Source: an uncultured Candidatus Saccharibacteria bacterium
GTDB lineage: Bacteria; Patescibacteriota; Saccharimonadia; Saccharimonadales; Saccharimonadaceae
Length of the DNA stretch: 27,552 nucleotides
Direction: 5' to 3'
Assembly: GCA_948571325.1 (NCBI GenBank)
Contig: CAOZKB010000003.1
Span: forward strand, 1-27,552
Below, one piece after another: positions 1 through 8,244 of the stretch (the stretch's first letter is position 1; each line of letters begins with the position of its first letter). Both the position numbers and the translations under genes were made by a program. The notes below the pieces were generated by a model. It was given only the letters and a program-made list of their open reading frames with translations, was not told where the DNA came from and did no database searches.

Positions 1-223
1 TAGCTGGCATAGAGCCTAAGCTGAGTGATACATAGTTAGATGGGATCCAGGCAGGTTTATTATAATTAGGACTGTCTTTGGCGTTGGTGGAGGTAGTAGA
101 TATAGGGAAAAGGAAAGCAAAGACGACGAGGAATAATAAAAGCAAACTACCCCAACCTAGAATACGGACAAGTTGTAGACTATATATTATATTGTGAATT
201 TTTAGTGTTTGCTGGTGTGCCAT
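1..223 (-). CDS. N-terminal part of a putative surface protein (3' end outside window)
   Basis: Only the first 74 codons are present. The ATG (223-221) follows an AGGAG Shine-Dalgarno at 229-233. The product starts with a polar segment, then a single hydrophobic helix (about residues 23-40, rich in Leu, Val and Phe) like an uncleaved signal or membrane anchor, then a secreted-looking stretch ending in SLSLGSMPA. That layout matches the other two surface proteins here: a membrane segment followed by VSIAMTEPGSIDITP at 14647 and ISLALEPASDIDITP at 27299. I infer that it belongs to the same family and may carry a FISUMP domain further on, but that part is not visible. It is transcribed away from dnaE and is preceded by structured RNA at 264-449, as are its two relatives. 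Confidence 0.72.
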   Translation of the reverse strand, partial: MAHQQTLKIHNIIYSLQLVRILGWGSLLLLFLVVFAFLFPISTTSTNAKDSPNYNKPAWIPSNYVSLSLGSMPA

Positions 224-263
224 TTTCGCTCCTTTTATGATTATTTGACTGAGCTTTTGCACA

Positions 264-449
264 AAATAGGACACTGCTCAGCAGTGTCTAAAGTTGCTTG
301 TCGTGACAGGCGTAACTTGACCAACCAAATAAAACGCGCAATCAAGGAGCAGTGCCCTACAATTTACGTGTTTTTATTATAGTTAGCCAAATTAGCCAAG
401 CTACCAAAAGTGCTACGCCAAAAATGCGTCACGCTTACAACTTTAGACA
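264..449 (-). ncRNA. Structured leader RNA upstream of surface-protein gene (copy 1 of 3)
   Basis: Read on the minus strand, an extended -10 (455-465) is followed by AAAAA and then, at 449, by one arm of a 12-bp perfect inverted repeat (438-449 with 285-296). The pairing can continue through a CGTGAC/GTCACG block. Directly inside the stem is a small hairpin with a U-rich loop (412-427), also present in the copies at 14466-14481 and 27065-27081. The 3' end is the hairpin GACACTGC-TGA-GCAGTGTC (288-270), followed by CTATTTT, which looks like a terminator and overlaps the closing stem by 4 nt. A further 11-nt segment (359-349) can pair with 278-268 instead, so at least two exclusive folds exist. 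A second TATAAT lies at 381-376. The surface-gene RBS is about 35 nt beyond the end. The structure is seen; its function is inferred. Confidence 0.6.
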
Positions 450-454
450 TTTTT

Positions 455-465
455 ATTATAGCACA
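455..465 (-). promoter_or_regulatory. Extended -10 promoter of leader RNA copy 1
   Basis: The minus strand reads TGTGCTATAAT followed by AAAAA. The predicted transcription start, 6-7 nt after the -10, coincides with the base of the closing stem at 449. There is no clear -35 at the usual distance, which is common for extended -10 promoters. Confidence 0.6.
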
Positions 466-513
466 ACCAGTTCAAAAAGCACAAAAATTGCGTTTAAAAT
501 TGATATCTATTAT

Positions 514-3500
514 TTATTGTACTTTTACGCAACTCTCACCTAATAAATTCACGAGTGGTTTAGTTAAATCCTCGTCAACTTCCACCTTGAACGGCAACTT
601 AATTGGTCGCTTGCCATTCTCGTCTTTTAGTACCATGATAATTTCTTGCACACCTGGATTAAGTTCACAGAGACGGCGGATTTCACTCAGCATCTCAACA
701 TTATTTGGATCGTCCACGAGAACGTAAAGTTTTTCGTTACGCGGGTCTTTGGGCGGCGTAATCACGCGGCGTGGCGATTCCTCACCATCACCGGCAGGCT
801 TAGCCTCCTTCTCATTCTGTTCTTCCTTCTGCTCTGTAGATTTCCCGACCCCATTATTATTCATCGATGTTTTGCGGTGCATCGGGCGACGCGGTTTGAC
901 AGGCTCTGGATCGGGCATTTTTTGACCAGTCGGTTCGTAGCTATTCAATATTTCATCCGGAATCACTTCCACACTGTCAGCGATTATTTTTACTTCCTTG
1001 GTGAGATTACTGTCTTTATCACGCGCATTGACTCGACCATTAATACGTACAATGGCGTCCTGCTCAAGTTTAGCGCCAACTTCTTCGTAAAGTTTCGGAA
1101 AAACAATCACTTCTAATTCGGAAATTTTATTTTCAAGTTTAACAAAAGCCATACGAGTGTTACTCTTAGTAATAATTGTGCGAACGGCACTGATAATACC
1201 ACCGATACTTACGGAACGGTTATCATTTTCGGCTGTCACAAGGTCAAAACTGTGGGTTTTTTCGGCAAAGTAAGTTTCATAGCGGTCAAGCGGATGGCTA
1301 GAGATATACAACCCCATCAAATCGCGCTCCCAGAGCAGACGCTCTTTTTCGGGGATAACGGTCGGCGCCGGTTTAATTTCTGGTTCCGGAACTACGCCGG
1401 CATCACCCAGCGCGCCAAATAGGTCGGTCTGTCCACTAGCAGCGTCTTTTTGGCGTTTGGCGCCGTATGCCTGAATGTTTTCCAGATTAAATAGCAAATC
1501 ACTGCGATTAGCAAAACGATCGAAAGCACCGGTTTTAATCGCGGCTTCCCAGGATTTCTTATTAAATTTCCCCGAATTGACGCGGGCGGCAAAATCGCAG
1601 ACGCTCTTGAACGGGCCATTTTTATCGCGTTCAGGAATAACGTATTCCTCTACCAATGCTTTGCCCATAGATTTGATACCAGACAAGCCAAAACGAATTT
1701 TGCGCTCGCCGCCCACAATACCAAAATCACCGTAAGATTCATTAATATCTGGACCAAGCACTTGAATGCCCATGCGTTTACATTCGGTAATTTCAATCGC
1801 CAGGCGATCCGTCCAGCGCATATCGGCAGTCATCAAGGCAGCCATAAAAGCGTCTGGATAGTGTGCTTTGAGATAGGCGGTCCAATAGGCCACTAAACCA
1901 TAGCACGCAGCGTGAGATTTATTAAAACAGTAATTCGCGAAGTCGAGTAGCTCTACCCAAAATTGCTCAGCAATCGCCTCAGTAGCACCACCAACTTTAA
2001 TAGCACCCTCAATAAACTGCGGTTTAACTTTATTCATAAGGTCGACTTTTTTCTTGCCTACAGCCTTGCGCAAGGTATCAGCCTGACCACCAGTAAAACC
2101 GCACCATTCACGCGAAATCTGCATGAACTGCTCCTGATAAATCATAATACCATAAGTATCTTTCAGAGAATTTTCTAGTCCGGGATGCAAATAGGTGATT
2201 GGTTCTTTGCCGTGTTTGCGACGAATAAAACTATCAATAAACTGCATTGGGCCCGGGCGATAAAGGGCCACCATAGCGATAATATCTTCAAAACGGTTGG
2301 CCTGCAAATCTCGCAGATAACGTTTCATGCCGGCAGATTCAAGCTGGAAGACGCCGGTGGTTTCTGCGCGCTGAAGTAGTTGAAATGTCTCCTCATCATC
2401 AAGTGGCAAGTTGTACATGTCGATATCTTCATGGTAGACTTTGCGGATCATCCGGAGCGCATTATTAATCACACTAAGGTTAGACAAACCCAAAAAGTCC
2501 ATTTTAAGCAGACCTAATTCTTCGATTTGTGGTCCAGGATACTGAGTAGTAAGTGGCCCCTTGGCGCTAACTTCCATCGGCAGAAACTTCACTAAATCAT
2601 CCGGCGCAATTACTACACCACAAGCGTGCACGCCGTGACTACGAATAGTACCCTCTAAGCGTTCGGCGAAATCTAATACCTCGCGCGAAACTGGATTGCG
2701 TTGATATTCATTGCGAAGTTCTGGAGCTTCTTTCACCGCGCGACTAATCGGAACGTGGTGTCCCTGTTCAGGATCGGGCACAAGTTTAGCTAAATGGTCA
2801 GCCTCCGCATATGGAACTTCCATAACACGCGCCACATCGCGCACCGCCATTTTTCCCATCATTTTACCAAAAGTGACGATGTTCCCCACTCGACCTTCGC
2901 CGTACTTGCGTGTACAATACTCAATCACCTCATCGCGGCGCGTATCTTGGATATCGGTGTCAATATCTGGCATCGAGATGCGATCAGGATTCAAGAAACG
3001 CTCAAAAAGCAGGTCGTATTTCAGCGGATCTAACTCGGTAATCCTCAACGCATAAGCAAGAATACTCCCAGCCGCCGAGCCACGACCGGGACCATAAACG
3101 ATACGCTGCGATTTACCCCAGTTAATAAAATCTTGAACGATGAGGAAGTAACCGTTGTAGCCCATTTTGTCCACTACGCCGAGTTCATAATCAATGCGTG
3201 GAAGGATTTTTAGTTTGTCTTCGGCGCGCTCCGGAGCAGCATCGGCTTCTTCAAGCATTTTACGACATTCAGCGATCTCGAGATCTAGTGTGTCTTCAAG
3301 CTTATACCCACAATAGCGATAAACCAATCCCTGGAAGACTAGCTTGTCAAGGTAGGCCTTCTCAAGTTGTTGCGAAGTAGCGTTTTTCACGTCGTCCAGT
3401 TCCAAGCTATCCAGCGTAGCTTCGGGCACAGGAAATTTTGGAATTAAAATGCGCCCGAGCTGTAAATCTACATTGCAGCGATCGGCGATACGACGAGAGT

Positions 3501-4347
3501 TGCGCACTGCCTCGGGAAAATCCTTACCCCAACGTGCGATGATGTCTTCAGGCGGGATAACATGCAGCTCAAATTCCTTAAGTGACATACGGTTCGGATT
3601 CGAAAGATTTGATGCGGTACCAACACAAAGTAATACCTCATGCGCGTCTTGGTCGCTATGATTTAGATAGTGAGCATCACAAGTAATTACAAGCGGAATG
3701 CCAGTTTGCTTAGACAATTCCTGTAATTTAGTATTAATTTCAGTTTGAACCTCCCAGTGCGTAGGAGAATCGGGGTGACCATGGTCCTGCATTTCGAGAT
3801 AAAACCGATCTTCATAAATGCTATGATACCATTCGATAAGTTCTTTGGTGCGTTTTTCGTCATGTGCACGAATGGCTTCGGAGATTTCAGAACCAGCGCA
3901 GCCAGAAAGGCAGATAATACCTTCTTTGTATTTTTCCATCGTGGCATGGTCAATGCGTGGTCGGTAATATTTACCACGAATCTCTGCTTCGGTCATTAAA
4001 CGACAAAGATTTTCGAAACCTTGATTATTCATGGCTAACAGCGTAATATGGAAGCGCCGTTTATCATATGCAGGATCCTTATCCTCCATACCGCGAGCCG
4101 CCACGTAGGCCTCAAGACCTAAAACTGGCTTAATCCCTGCAGCATTACATTCCTTATATAGCTCTACCAAGCCACTCATGGTACCATGATCAGTAACGGC
4201 GACCCCTTCCATGCCTTTCGATTTGACAAATTCAACCAATTCGGGGATTTTTGTCAAACCATCAAGCAAAGAATAGTGCGTATGGTTATGTAGATGAACA
4301 AAATCACTAGGCTTAACTGGTTCAGGATCTTTCGTTACCTCGGTCAT
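514..4347 (-). CDS. dnaE: DNA polymerase III alpha subunit (DnaE)
   Basis: This is the replicative polymerase subunit, 1277 aa, the expected DnaE1 size. The N-terminal PHP domain (about 17-230) keeps its metal-binding signatures (HLHNH at 18-22, TDHG at 52-55, CDAHY at 223-227), so PHP proofreading may be active. The polymerase core has YGPGRGSAAGS (418-428) and catalytic Asp461 and Asp463 in PDIDTD, with Asp617 in KMDFLGL as the likely third. A helix-hairpin-helix region (about 860-960) is followed by QTDLFG (973-978), a good match to the internal beta-clamp-binding motif. An OB fold spans about 1045-1125. A charged low-complexity linker (about 1145-1200) leads to a conserved C-terminal domain. 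The -10 sits exactly 6 nt before the ATG and there is no Shine-Dalgarno, so the mRNA is probably leaderless. Confidence 0.98.
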   Translation of the reverse strand: MTEVTKDPEPVKPSDFVHLHNHTHYSLLDGLTKIPELVEFVKSKGMEGVAVTDHGTMSGLVELYKECNAAGIKPVLGLEAYVAARGMEDKDPAYDKRRFHITLLAMNNQGFENLCRLMTEAEIRGKYYRPRIDHATMEKYKEGIICLSGCAGSEISEAIRAHDEKRTKELIEWYHSIYEDRFYLEMQDHGHPDSPTHWEVQTEINTKLQELSKQTGIPLVITCDAHYLNHSDQDAHEVLLCVGTASNLSNPNRMSLKEFELHVIPPEDIIARWGKDFPEAVRNSRRIADRCNVDLQLGRILIPKFPVPEATLDSLELDDVKNATSQQLEKAYLDKLVFQGLVYRYCGYKLEDTLDLEIAECRKMLEEADAAPERAEDKLKILPRIDYELGVVDKMGYNGYFLIVQDFINWGKSQRIVYGPGRGSAAGSILAYALRITELDPLKYDLLFERFLNPDRISMPDIDTDIQDTRRDEVIEYCTRKYGEGRVGNIVTFGKMMGKMAVRDVARVMEVPYAEADHLAKLVPDPEQGHHVPISRAVKEAPELRNEYQRNPVSREVLDFAERLEGTIRSHGVHACGVVIAPDDLVKFLPMEVSAKGPLTTQYPGPQIEELGLLKMDFLGLSNLSVINNALRMIRKVYHEDIDMYNLPLDDEETFQLLQRAETTGVFQLESAGMKRYLRDLQANRFEDIIAMVALYRPGPMQFIDSFIRRKHGKEPITYLHPGLENSLKDTYGIMIYQEQFMQISREWCGFTGGQADTLRKAVGKKKVDLMNKVKPQFIEGAIKVGGATEAIAEQFWVELLDFANYCFNKSHAACYGLVAYWTAYLKAHYPDAFMAALMTADMRWTDRLAIEITECKRMGIQVLGPDINESYGDFGIVGGERKIRFGLSGIKSMGKALVEEYVIPERDKNGPFKSVCDFAARVNSGKFNKKSWEAAIKTGAFDRFANRSDLLFNLENIQAYGAKRQKDAASGQTDLFGALGDAGVVPEPEIKPAPTVIPEKERLLWERDLMGLYISSHPLDRYETYFAEKTHSFDLVTAENDNRSVSIGGIISAVRTIITKSNTRMAFVKLENKISELEVIVFPKLYEEVGAKLEQDAIVRINGRVNARDKDSNLTKEVKIIADSVEVIPDEILNSYEPTGQKMPDPEPVKPRRPMHRKTSMNNNGVGKSTEQKEEQNEKEAKPAGDGEESPRRVITPPKDPRNEKLYVLVDDPNNVEMLSEIRRLCELNPGVQEIIMVLKDENGKRPIKLPFKVEVDEDLTKPLVNLLGESCVKVQ

Positions 4348-4353
4348 GTTTTA

Positions 4354-4364
4354 ATTATAGCACA
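4354..4364 (-). promoter_or_regulatory. dnaE promoter, extended -10, leaderless geometry
   Basis: The minus strand reads TGTGCTATAAT, then six bases (TAAAAC), then the dnaE ATG. A start 7 nt after the -10 falls on the A of the ATG, leaving no 5' UTR. Confidence 0.7.
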
Positions 4365-4401
4365 GAAAAAATGTTAAATAATAAGCAGAGAGAATTATGA
4401 A

Positions 4402-4923
4402 CTATTTCTTCCCGCGCTTCGAGGCGATTTTATTCTTAATCGAAGTGCGCCGAGTGCCAGGCTTAGACTTGGCGCCGGTCTTAGCGCTGCTTGACTTAGT
4501 CATACTAGTACTCTTGGCCGTCGCAGTTGTCGCGCTCGCCCTACTTGCTTCGGTGCGACGAATAGCCTCACGTACCGCAGCTTCTTCATAAGCAGCCTCT
4601 GCAGCCCGTTCAGTAGCATTGGCAGCTTCAGCGGCAGCTTTCTCCTTGGCCTCACGCTCTGCATCTTCAGCAGCATAACGACGTTCTTGGTTTTCAACCA
4701 CGCGATTTGCAAAAGTCTTCACAATACCACCTACTGATGTCATACCCTTGACATTATCAACAATGTCGTCAGCTTTGGCAGCAATCCCCTGCCCGGTAGC
4801 AACGATTTTACCAGCCTCATTGACTAAATGGATTAGCTTGACGAGCAGCAAAATCCCCACCACGAGAAAGATCAACAATGCGCACGAAAGCATAATTACT
4901 AAAATCCATTCTGCCACGTTCAT
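4402..4923 (-). CDS. Small membrane-anchored coiled-coil protein of unknown function
   Basis: The product is 173 aa. One membrane helix (about residues 7-30) is followed by a short amphipathic region, an Ala/Glu/Arg-rich segment likely to form a coiled coil (about 75-125), and a Ser/Thr/Lys-rich basic tail ending in KRGKK. The helix-plus-amphipathic layout resembles DUF948-type proteins, but I cannot assign a family. The Shine-Dalgarno is unusually strong: AAAGGAGGTG at 4931-4940, 7 nt from the ATG. It starts 32 nt downstream of the galU-like gene on the same strand and probably shares its transcript. The basic tail ends in the same five residues as the hydrolase at 10416-11756, which may reflect a shared interaction with nucleic acid or anionic polymer (inference). 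Confidence 0.85.
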   Translation of the reverse strand: MNVAEWILVIMLSCALLIFLVVGILLLVKLIHLVNEAGKIVATGQGIAAKADDIVDNVKGMTSVGGIVKTFANRVVENQERRYAAEDAEREAKEKAAAEAANATERAAEAAYEEAAVREAIRRTEASRASATTATAKSTSMTKSSSAKTGAKSKPGTRRTSIKNKIASKRGKK

Positions 4924-4955
4924 TTTTATTCACCTCCTTTAGTTTGCTAAAAATA

Positions 4956-5834
4956 TTACTTGTCTTCTAACGCCGCCTTTACATCGTCGGCGTATTTCTC
5001 GTTGTCCAAAACATATTTCAGATGGGCAAGGAAATAATTTTTTGGGTCGCCTGTGGTCATCCACTCGCCCCTAGTGCGCTCTACGTAAACCGGTCCGGTT
5101 TCTGCCATTTTAGTAATAGCATCCACCGTCCAAAGTTCGCCGTCTAGGCCAGTATTGCTGGGGTTAAGATATTCAAATACTTCTGGAGTCAAAAGATAAC
5201 GACCATAACTGGTTAGATTAGACGGAGCATCCTCAATCTTCGGTTTTTCAACGATATCATGGAGAGTTTGTTGGGACTCATCTTTCATTTTAATAATACC
5301 GTATTTATCTAATACCTCTCGCGGCATTTCTTGAGCGATAATAATCGCTTTAGCGTCAGGATGTTTTTCATAGCTTTCGATTAAAGTCTTTACATCTGAG
5401 CCACCAAATACTACGTCATCCGAATATACCACCACAAAAGCCTCGTCGTCGCGAATAAAACGCTGAGCCGAGGCGATAGGTGAGCCATTACCATAAGGAT
5501 AAGATGGGTCTTGTTCAATGACAGTGATTTTAGGAAAATCTAGTACTTTCTGCACAGACTCGTAACGATCTTCTTTGCCCTGTGCGGCAAGCTGTTTACG
5601 GATACGGTTAACGGAATTATTGAAATAATCTTCATAAATTGGTTTGCCCTCAGCGGTAGCAACGATGATAATTTCTTCAATGCCAGCCTCTACGCATTCT
5701 TCAACGATGAATTGCATAATCGGGCGATTACCGAGGGGTAACATAGCCTTAGGAATAGTTTTAGTTATCGGTAGATAGCGACTAGCGAAGCCAGCATCAG
5801 TAATAATGGCTTTAGTCGGGATACGGTATTTCAT
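4956..5834 (-). CDS. galU: GalU-like UTP-glucose-1-phosphate uridylyltransferase
   Basis: This is a 292-aa sugar-nucleotide transferase that by family makes UDP-glucose from UTP and glucose-1-phosphate. The N-terminal nucleotide-binding segment reads KAIITDAGFASRYLPITK, followed by IPKAMLPLGNRP. The usual GxGTRxLP is changed to GFASRYLP, so substrate specificity is less certain than the fold. YPYGNGSP, VVYSDDVV, VEKP and a C-terminal TTGDPKNYFLA segment fit the GalU family. UDP-glucose would feed envelope glycan synthesis, and through an epimerase not in this window could supply the UDP-galactose needed by the mutase at 24421. Translation starts at 5834 with AGGAGA upstream. An extended -10 (5864-5874) leaves a UTR of about 25 nt. 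Confidence 0.88.
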   Translation of the reverse strand: MKYRIPTKAIITDAGFASRYLPITKTIPKAMLPLGNRPIMQFIVEECVEAGIEEIIIVATAEGKPIYEDYFNNSVNRIRKQLAAQGKEDRYESVQKVLDFPKITVIEQDPSYPYGNGSPIASAQRFIRDDEAFVVVYSDDVVFGGSDVKTLIESYEKHPDAKAIIIAQEMPREVLDKYGIIKMKDESQQTLHDIVEKPKIEDAPSNLTSYGRYLLTPEVFEYLNPSNTGLDGELWTVDAITKMAETGPVYVERTRGEWMTTGDPKNYFLAHLKYVLDNEKYADDVKAALEDK

Positions 5835-5863
5835 AATTTTTTGATAGTCTCCTTTGAGATTTC

Positions 5864-5874
5864 ATTATAGCACA
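5864..5874 (-). promoter_or_regulatory. Promoter of galU-like gene
   Basis: TGTGCTATAAT on the minus strand, about 30 nt before the ATG, with an AGGAGA ribosome-binding site between. It lies in the 54-nt gap after the DUF308 gene. Confidence 0.65.
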
Positions 5875-5888
5875 AAAACCAGTTTTGC

Positions 5889-6569
5889 CTAGCTTGCCTT
5901 AGGCATTAAGTCACTTTCGGCAGTTACTGCTTGGTTCTTGGCTTGACGCTTGGCCTTATTGTCGCGCAGAGTACGCTCGCGAAAAGCCTTCTTTGCTGCC
6001 TCAGAACGCGCTAGACGATCTTCGCGTTGCTGCTCACGGTTATGTACGCCATAAATTAAACTAGAAATGCCTAAAATTAGCAAATATGCTCCAAAAAAGC
6101 GCACAAAATCCACCCATGCCAAGTGACCAGAATTAAGAATTGCTATGCCAAAAACCGCACCACAAACACCACAAAGCACCCAAATAAACCGATCGGTGGG
6201 ATCAACCGTGGTACGAAAACCAATTATCATCTCAAAAATTCCGCGCGCTACAGTATAACCAGCTAAAATCGCCATATGCCATACAGTACTTTCGTTAGCC
6301 ATTAGCAGCAAGATGACGCCAAAAATTGCGTCAAATAGCGCAACCAGTAGCGGAACCGCCCACTCGTGGCGCTTAGAACTACGATAAATCACATTAGCAA
6401 ACTCAACGATAGCCAACGCAAGCACTGCTACACCAATCACCGGCATTAAACTAGATGAATTAGCGCCGCTCGTGAAGAGTGTAATACAGCCAAACAAGGT
6501 AGCTACTGCCCCTTGAAAAATAAATACTAGCCAATGACTATCGATATAGCTACGCTTAATATGCGCCAT
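5889..6569 (-). CDS. HdeD/DUF308-family multi-pass membrane protein
   Basis: The product is 226 aa, with about six hydrophobic segments between residues 12 and 170 in paired hairpins, the layout of the HdeD/DUF308 family. A highly charged Lys/Arg/Glu-rich cytoplasmic tail follows (about 172-226). HdeD in enterobacteria is linked to acid stress, but the family's function is generally unknown and that role should not be transferred here. The start is supported by AGGAGG at 6577-6582 and an extended -10 (TGATATAAT) at 6596-6604. It is probably transcribed separately from the downstream galU-like gene, which has its own promoter. Confidence 0.82.
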   Translation of the reverse strand: MAHIKRSYIDSHWLVFIFQGAVATLFGCITLFTSGANSSSLMPVIGVAVLALAIVEFANVIYRSSKRHEWAVPLLVALFDAIFGVILLLMANESTVWHMAILAGYTVARGIFEMIIGFRTTVDPTDRFIWVLCGVCGAVFGIAILNSGHLAWVDFVRFFGAYLLILGISSLIYGVHNREQQREDRLARSEAAKKAFRERTLRDNKAKRQAKNQAVTAESDLMPKAS

Positions 6570-6595
6570 GAAATTGCCTCCTAAACTTTAAATTT

Positions 6596-6604
6596 ATTAT
6601 ATCA
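6596..6604 (-). promoter_or_regulatory. Promoter of DUF308 gene
   Basis: TGATATAAT on the minus strand, followed by an A/T-rich leader and AGGAGG before the ATG at 6569. Confidence 0.6.
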
Positions 6605-6627
6605 CGCCCAAAAAATACCGAAAAGTA

Positions 6628-6656
6628 TTGACTTTTTAGATGAAGTGTGCTATAAT
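6628..6656 (+). promoter_or_regulatory. Orphan plus-strand promoter, copy of the accessory-gene promoter module
   Basis: TTGACT (6628-6633), a 17-nt spacer ending in TGTGC, and TATAAT (6651-6656) form a near-consensus promoter. The following bases GGAAGGATAGGGTGTT match the start of the 13111 leader with one difference (GGAAGGATGGGGTGTT). No plus-strand gene follows. The transcript would run into the 3' end of the convergent cytidine deaminase gene from 6685. It may be a relic left after loss of a gene, or may make an antisense RNA. Confidence 0.7.
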
Positions 6657-6684
6657 GGAAGGATAGGGTGTTTTTTAACTTTAA

Positions 6685-7089
6685 CTACCGCGTCTTACCT
6701 TTGCGAACAAAAATTTCTGGCAAGAGTTCTCCTAGTCGACGAATTCTACCATCATCATTGACGAGGATTTGCGTCTCAATATTTTTTTCGTCAATCTGAC
6801 GGATCAATTCGCGGCAACGACCACACATTGAGTAGATAGTATCATGATAAGAATATGCAACGATTTTATCAATCTGACTTTCATTATGTTTAAGCATTTC
6901 CATAATCGCAGCATATTCGGCACAATTACCCAGGGCACACTTCGCTGTTAGAGAAATCCCCGTATAAACTTGACCAGTTTTTGTCATCAGAGCGCAAGCT
7001 ACTTGTCCACTAATACAGTAATCAGTAAGAACTTGCTTATGGGCAAGTTCTTTAGCGGCCGCTAAAAGTTTTTGAAAATCTTGATCCAT
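6685..7089 (-). CDS. Cytidine deaminase-family protein
   Basis: This is a 134-aa zinc-dependent deaminase of the CDA fold. The active site is visible as C56-A-E58 (zinc ligand plus catalytic Glu) and C89-G-R-C92 (two zinc ligands). The usual PC before the second motif is replaced by MC. Length and the CAE form fit small tetrameric cytidine deaminases or blasticidin-S-deaminase-like relatives, so the substrate (cytidine, deoxycytidine or an analogue) is uncertain. It would act in pyrimidine salvage in the cytoplasm. It is the last gene of the envelope operon, 18 nt after the FemAB gene, with AGGAG before the ATG. Confidence 0.88.
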   Translation of the reverse strand: MDQDFQKLLAAAKELAHKQVLTDYCISGQVACALMTKTGQVYTGISLTAKCALGNCAEYAAIMEMLKHNESQIDKIVAYSYHDTIYSMCGRCRELIRQIDEKNIETQILVNDDGRIRRLGELLPEIFVRKGKTR

Positions 7090-7107
7090 TTTAACTCCTT
7101 GAATTAT

Positions 7108-8244
7108 CTAAACATGGCGTTTTTTCTTACGAATCGTCTCGATTATTTTAGTAATTTGATATTTGATAGGATTGAGAATAATATCATGAGCCGGAGTGTA
7201 TTTGAGTTCTTCGACACCAAAGCCACGTTTGAATTGCGATACGCCATAAAAACGATGCCAAGTTTCGTCTTCACCAACGATACCCCAAAAATTGTAGCGT
7301 TTAATTCCCCGTTCACGCGCATCGCGCATGGCCTGCATATGAAGTAGCGGTGCGCCAGAAAGTTTAGTGCCAAGCTCCGAACTGACGCCGTAATGATAAG
7401 AGGCTTCATTGCCATAAAAAATCATAAAATTTTCCGCCAGGACCTCGCCATGATACTTGGCTTTGTAGAGCACCGCCTCACCATTTTTTGCGAAGGCAGC
7501 AAATTGCTTAGTGAGAAAGTCTTCCGAAAAGGCTACAAAACCGTGCCGGCCGGCGGTCTGCATTTGAATTTGATAAAATTCGCGAATATCAGCTGGGTCA
7601 GTACTGGTTTCGACCTCGATACCGTTTTTCTCGCCTTTACGCAGCGCGCGGCGCAGACGTTGACGCATACCCTTAAGAATTTCTTCCTCATCCTTATCGA
7701 GGTCGAGCACGCCGGCGAACTCCACCGAAAGATACATAGGAGCGGGCTGGATGCGCAAGCCCAAGGTTTTATCGGCGGCGAGTTCTTTTAGCAGGAGTTC
7801 GCCGGAATTTTTGGCGAGTTGCGGGCGGACCCGTACAAAAGCACATTGGTGCGCGCGACCCTGATCCCGCATATCCTGGAAAATCCGCTCGACGAGCTCG
7901 CGGTTTTGCCAATCCAAAATCGGTCCGCCCGCAACCGCCAAATAATGTCCCCGCTTAGCCTTTTCCACTACGCCAGCATAAGCGCCAATAATGCGACCAT
8001 TTTGGTTCTCCTCCACACAAGTATGATCTTTTTCCATACCGCTTTGATTGTTTTTGCGGTTTTTTTTGGTTTCTGCCGGCTTAGCATCCTCTTCAACTAC
8101 GATGCGACGGACTACTTCGTTGCCACGGCTGCGGTAAAATTCATAAAAGTCCCAGGATTGCAAAAAATTAGCTTCGGGGTGGCTGGTGACAAAATCATCC
8201 CAAACTTGGCGGTCTTTTGCGTCGATAATCTTGAATTTTGTCAT
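7108..8244 (-). CDS. FemAB-family peptidoglycan interpeptide-bridge ligase (copy 2)
   Basis: The product is 378 aa. Proteins of the FemAB/FemX family use aminoacyl-tRNA to add amino acids to the side chain of lipid II or to the peptidoglycan stem. Family hallmarks are the N-terminal ANFLQSWDFYEF, the GGPILDWQN segment, the basic MRQRLRRALRKGEKNG helix, and the C-terminal KLSGAPLLHMQAMRDARERGIKRYNFWG. Residues about 50-80 are a Lys/Asn-rich insertion absent from the neighbouring paralogue. Its ATG overlaps the TGA of the upstream paralogue (ATGA), which implies coupled translation. Together with that copy, it suggests a two-residue or two-enzyme cross-bridge. The amino acid added cannot be read from the sequence. 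Confidence 0.9.
   Translation of the reverse strand: MTKFKIIDAKDRQVWDDFVTSHPEANFLQSWDFYEFYRSRGNEVVRRIVVEEDAKPAETKKNRKNNQSGMEKDHTCVEENQNGRIIGAYAGVVEKAKRGHYLAVAGGPILDWQNRELVERIFQDMRDQGRAHQCAFVRVRPQLAKNSGELLLKELAADKTLGLRIQPAPMYLSVEFAGVLDLDKDEEEILKGMRQRLRRALRKGEKNGIEVETSTDPADIREFYQIQMQTAGRHGFVAFSEDFLTKQFAAFAKNGEAVLYKAKYHGEVLAENFMIFYGNEASYHYGVSSELGTKLSGAPLLHMQAMRDARERGIKRYNFWGIVGEDETWHRFYGVSQFKRGFGVEELKYTPAHDIILNPIKYQITKIIETIRKKKRHV

Noticed and set aside
264..449. Retron-like non-coding RNA, because of terminal a1/a2-style inverted repeats and U-loop hairpins
   Set aside because: No reverse transcriptase gene is present in the window, and all three RNAs end in terminator-like structures before surface-protein genes. 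The similarity is only architectural.
364..450. Small minus-strand ORF of 28 codons directly after the 455-465 promoter
   Set aside because: The ATG is only 4 nt from the -10, so the transcript would start at or inside the ATG, and the region is better explained by the conserved RNA structure.
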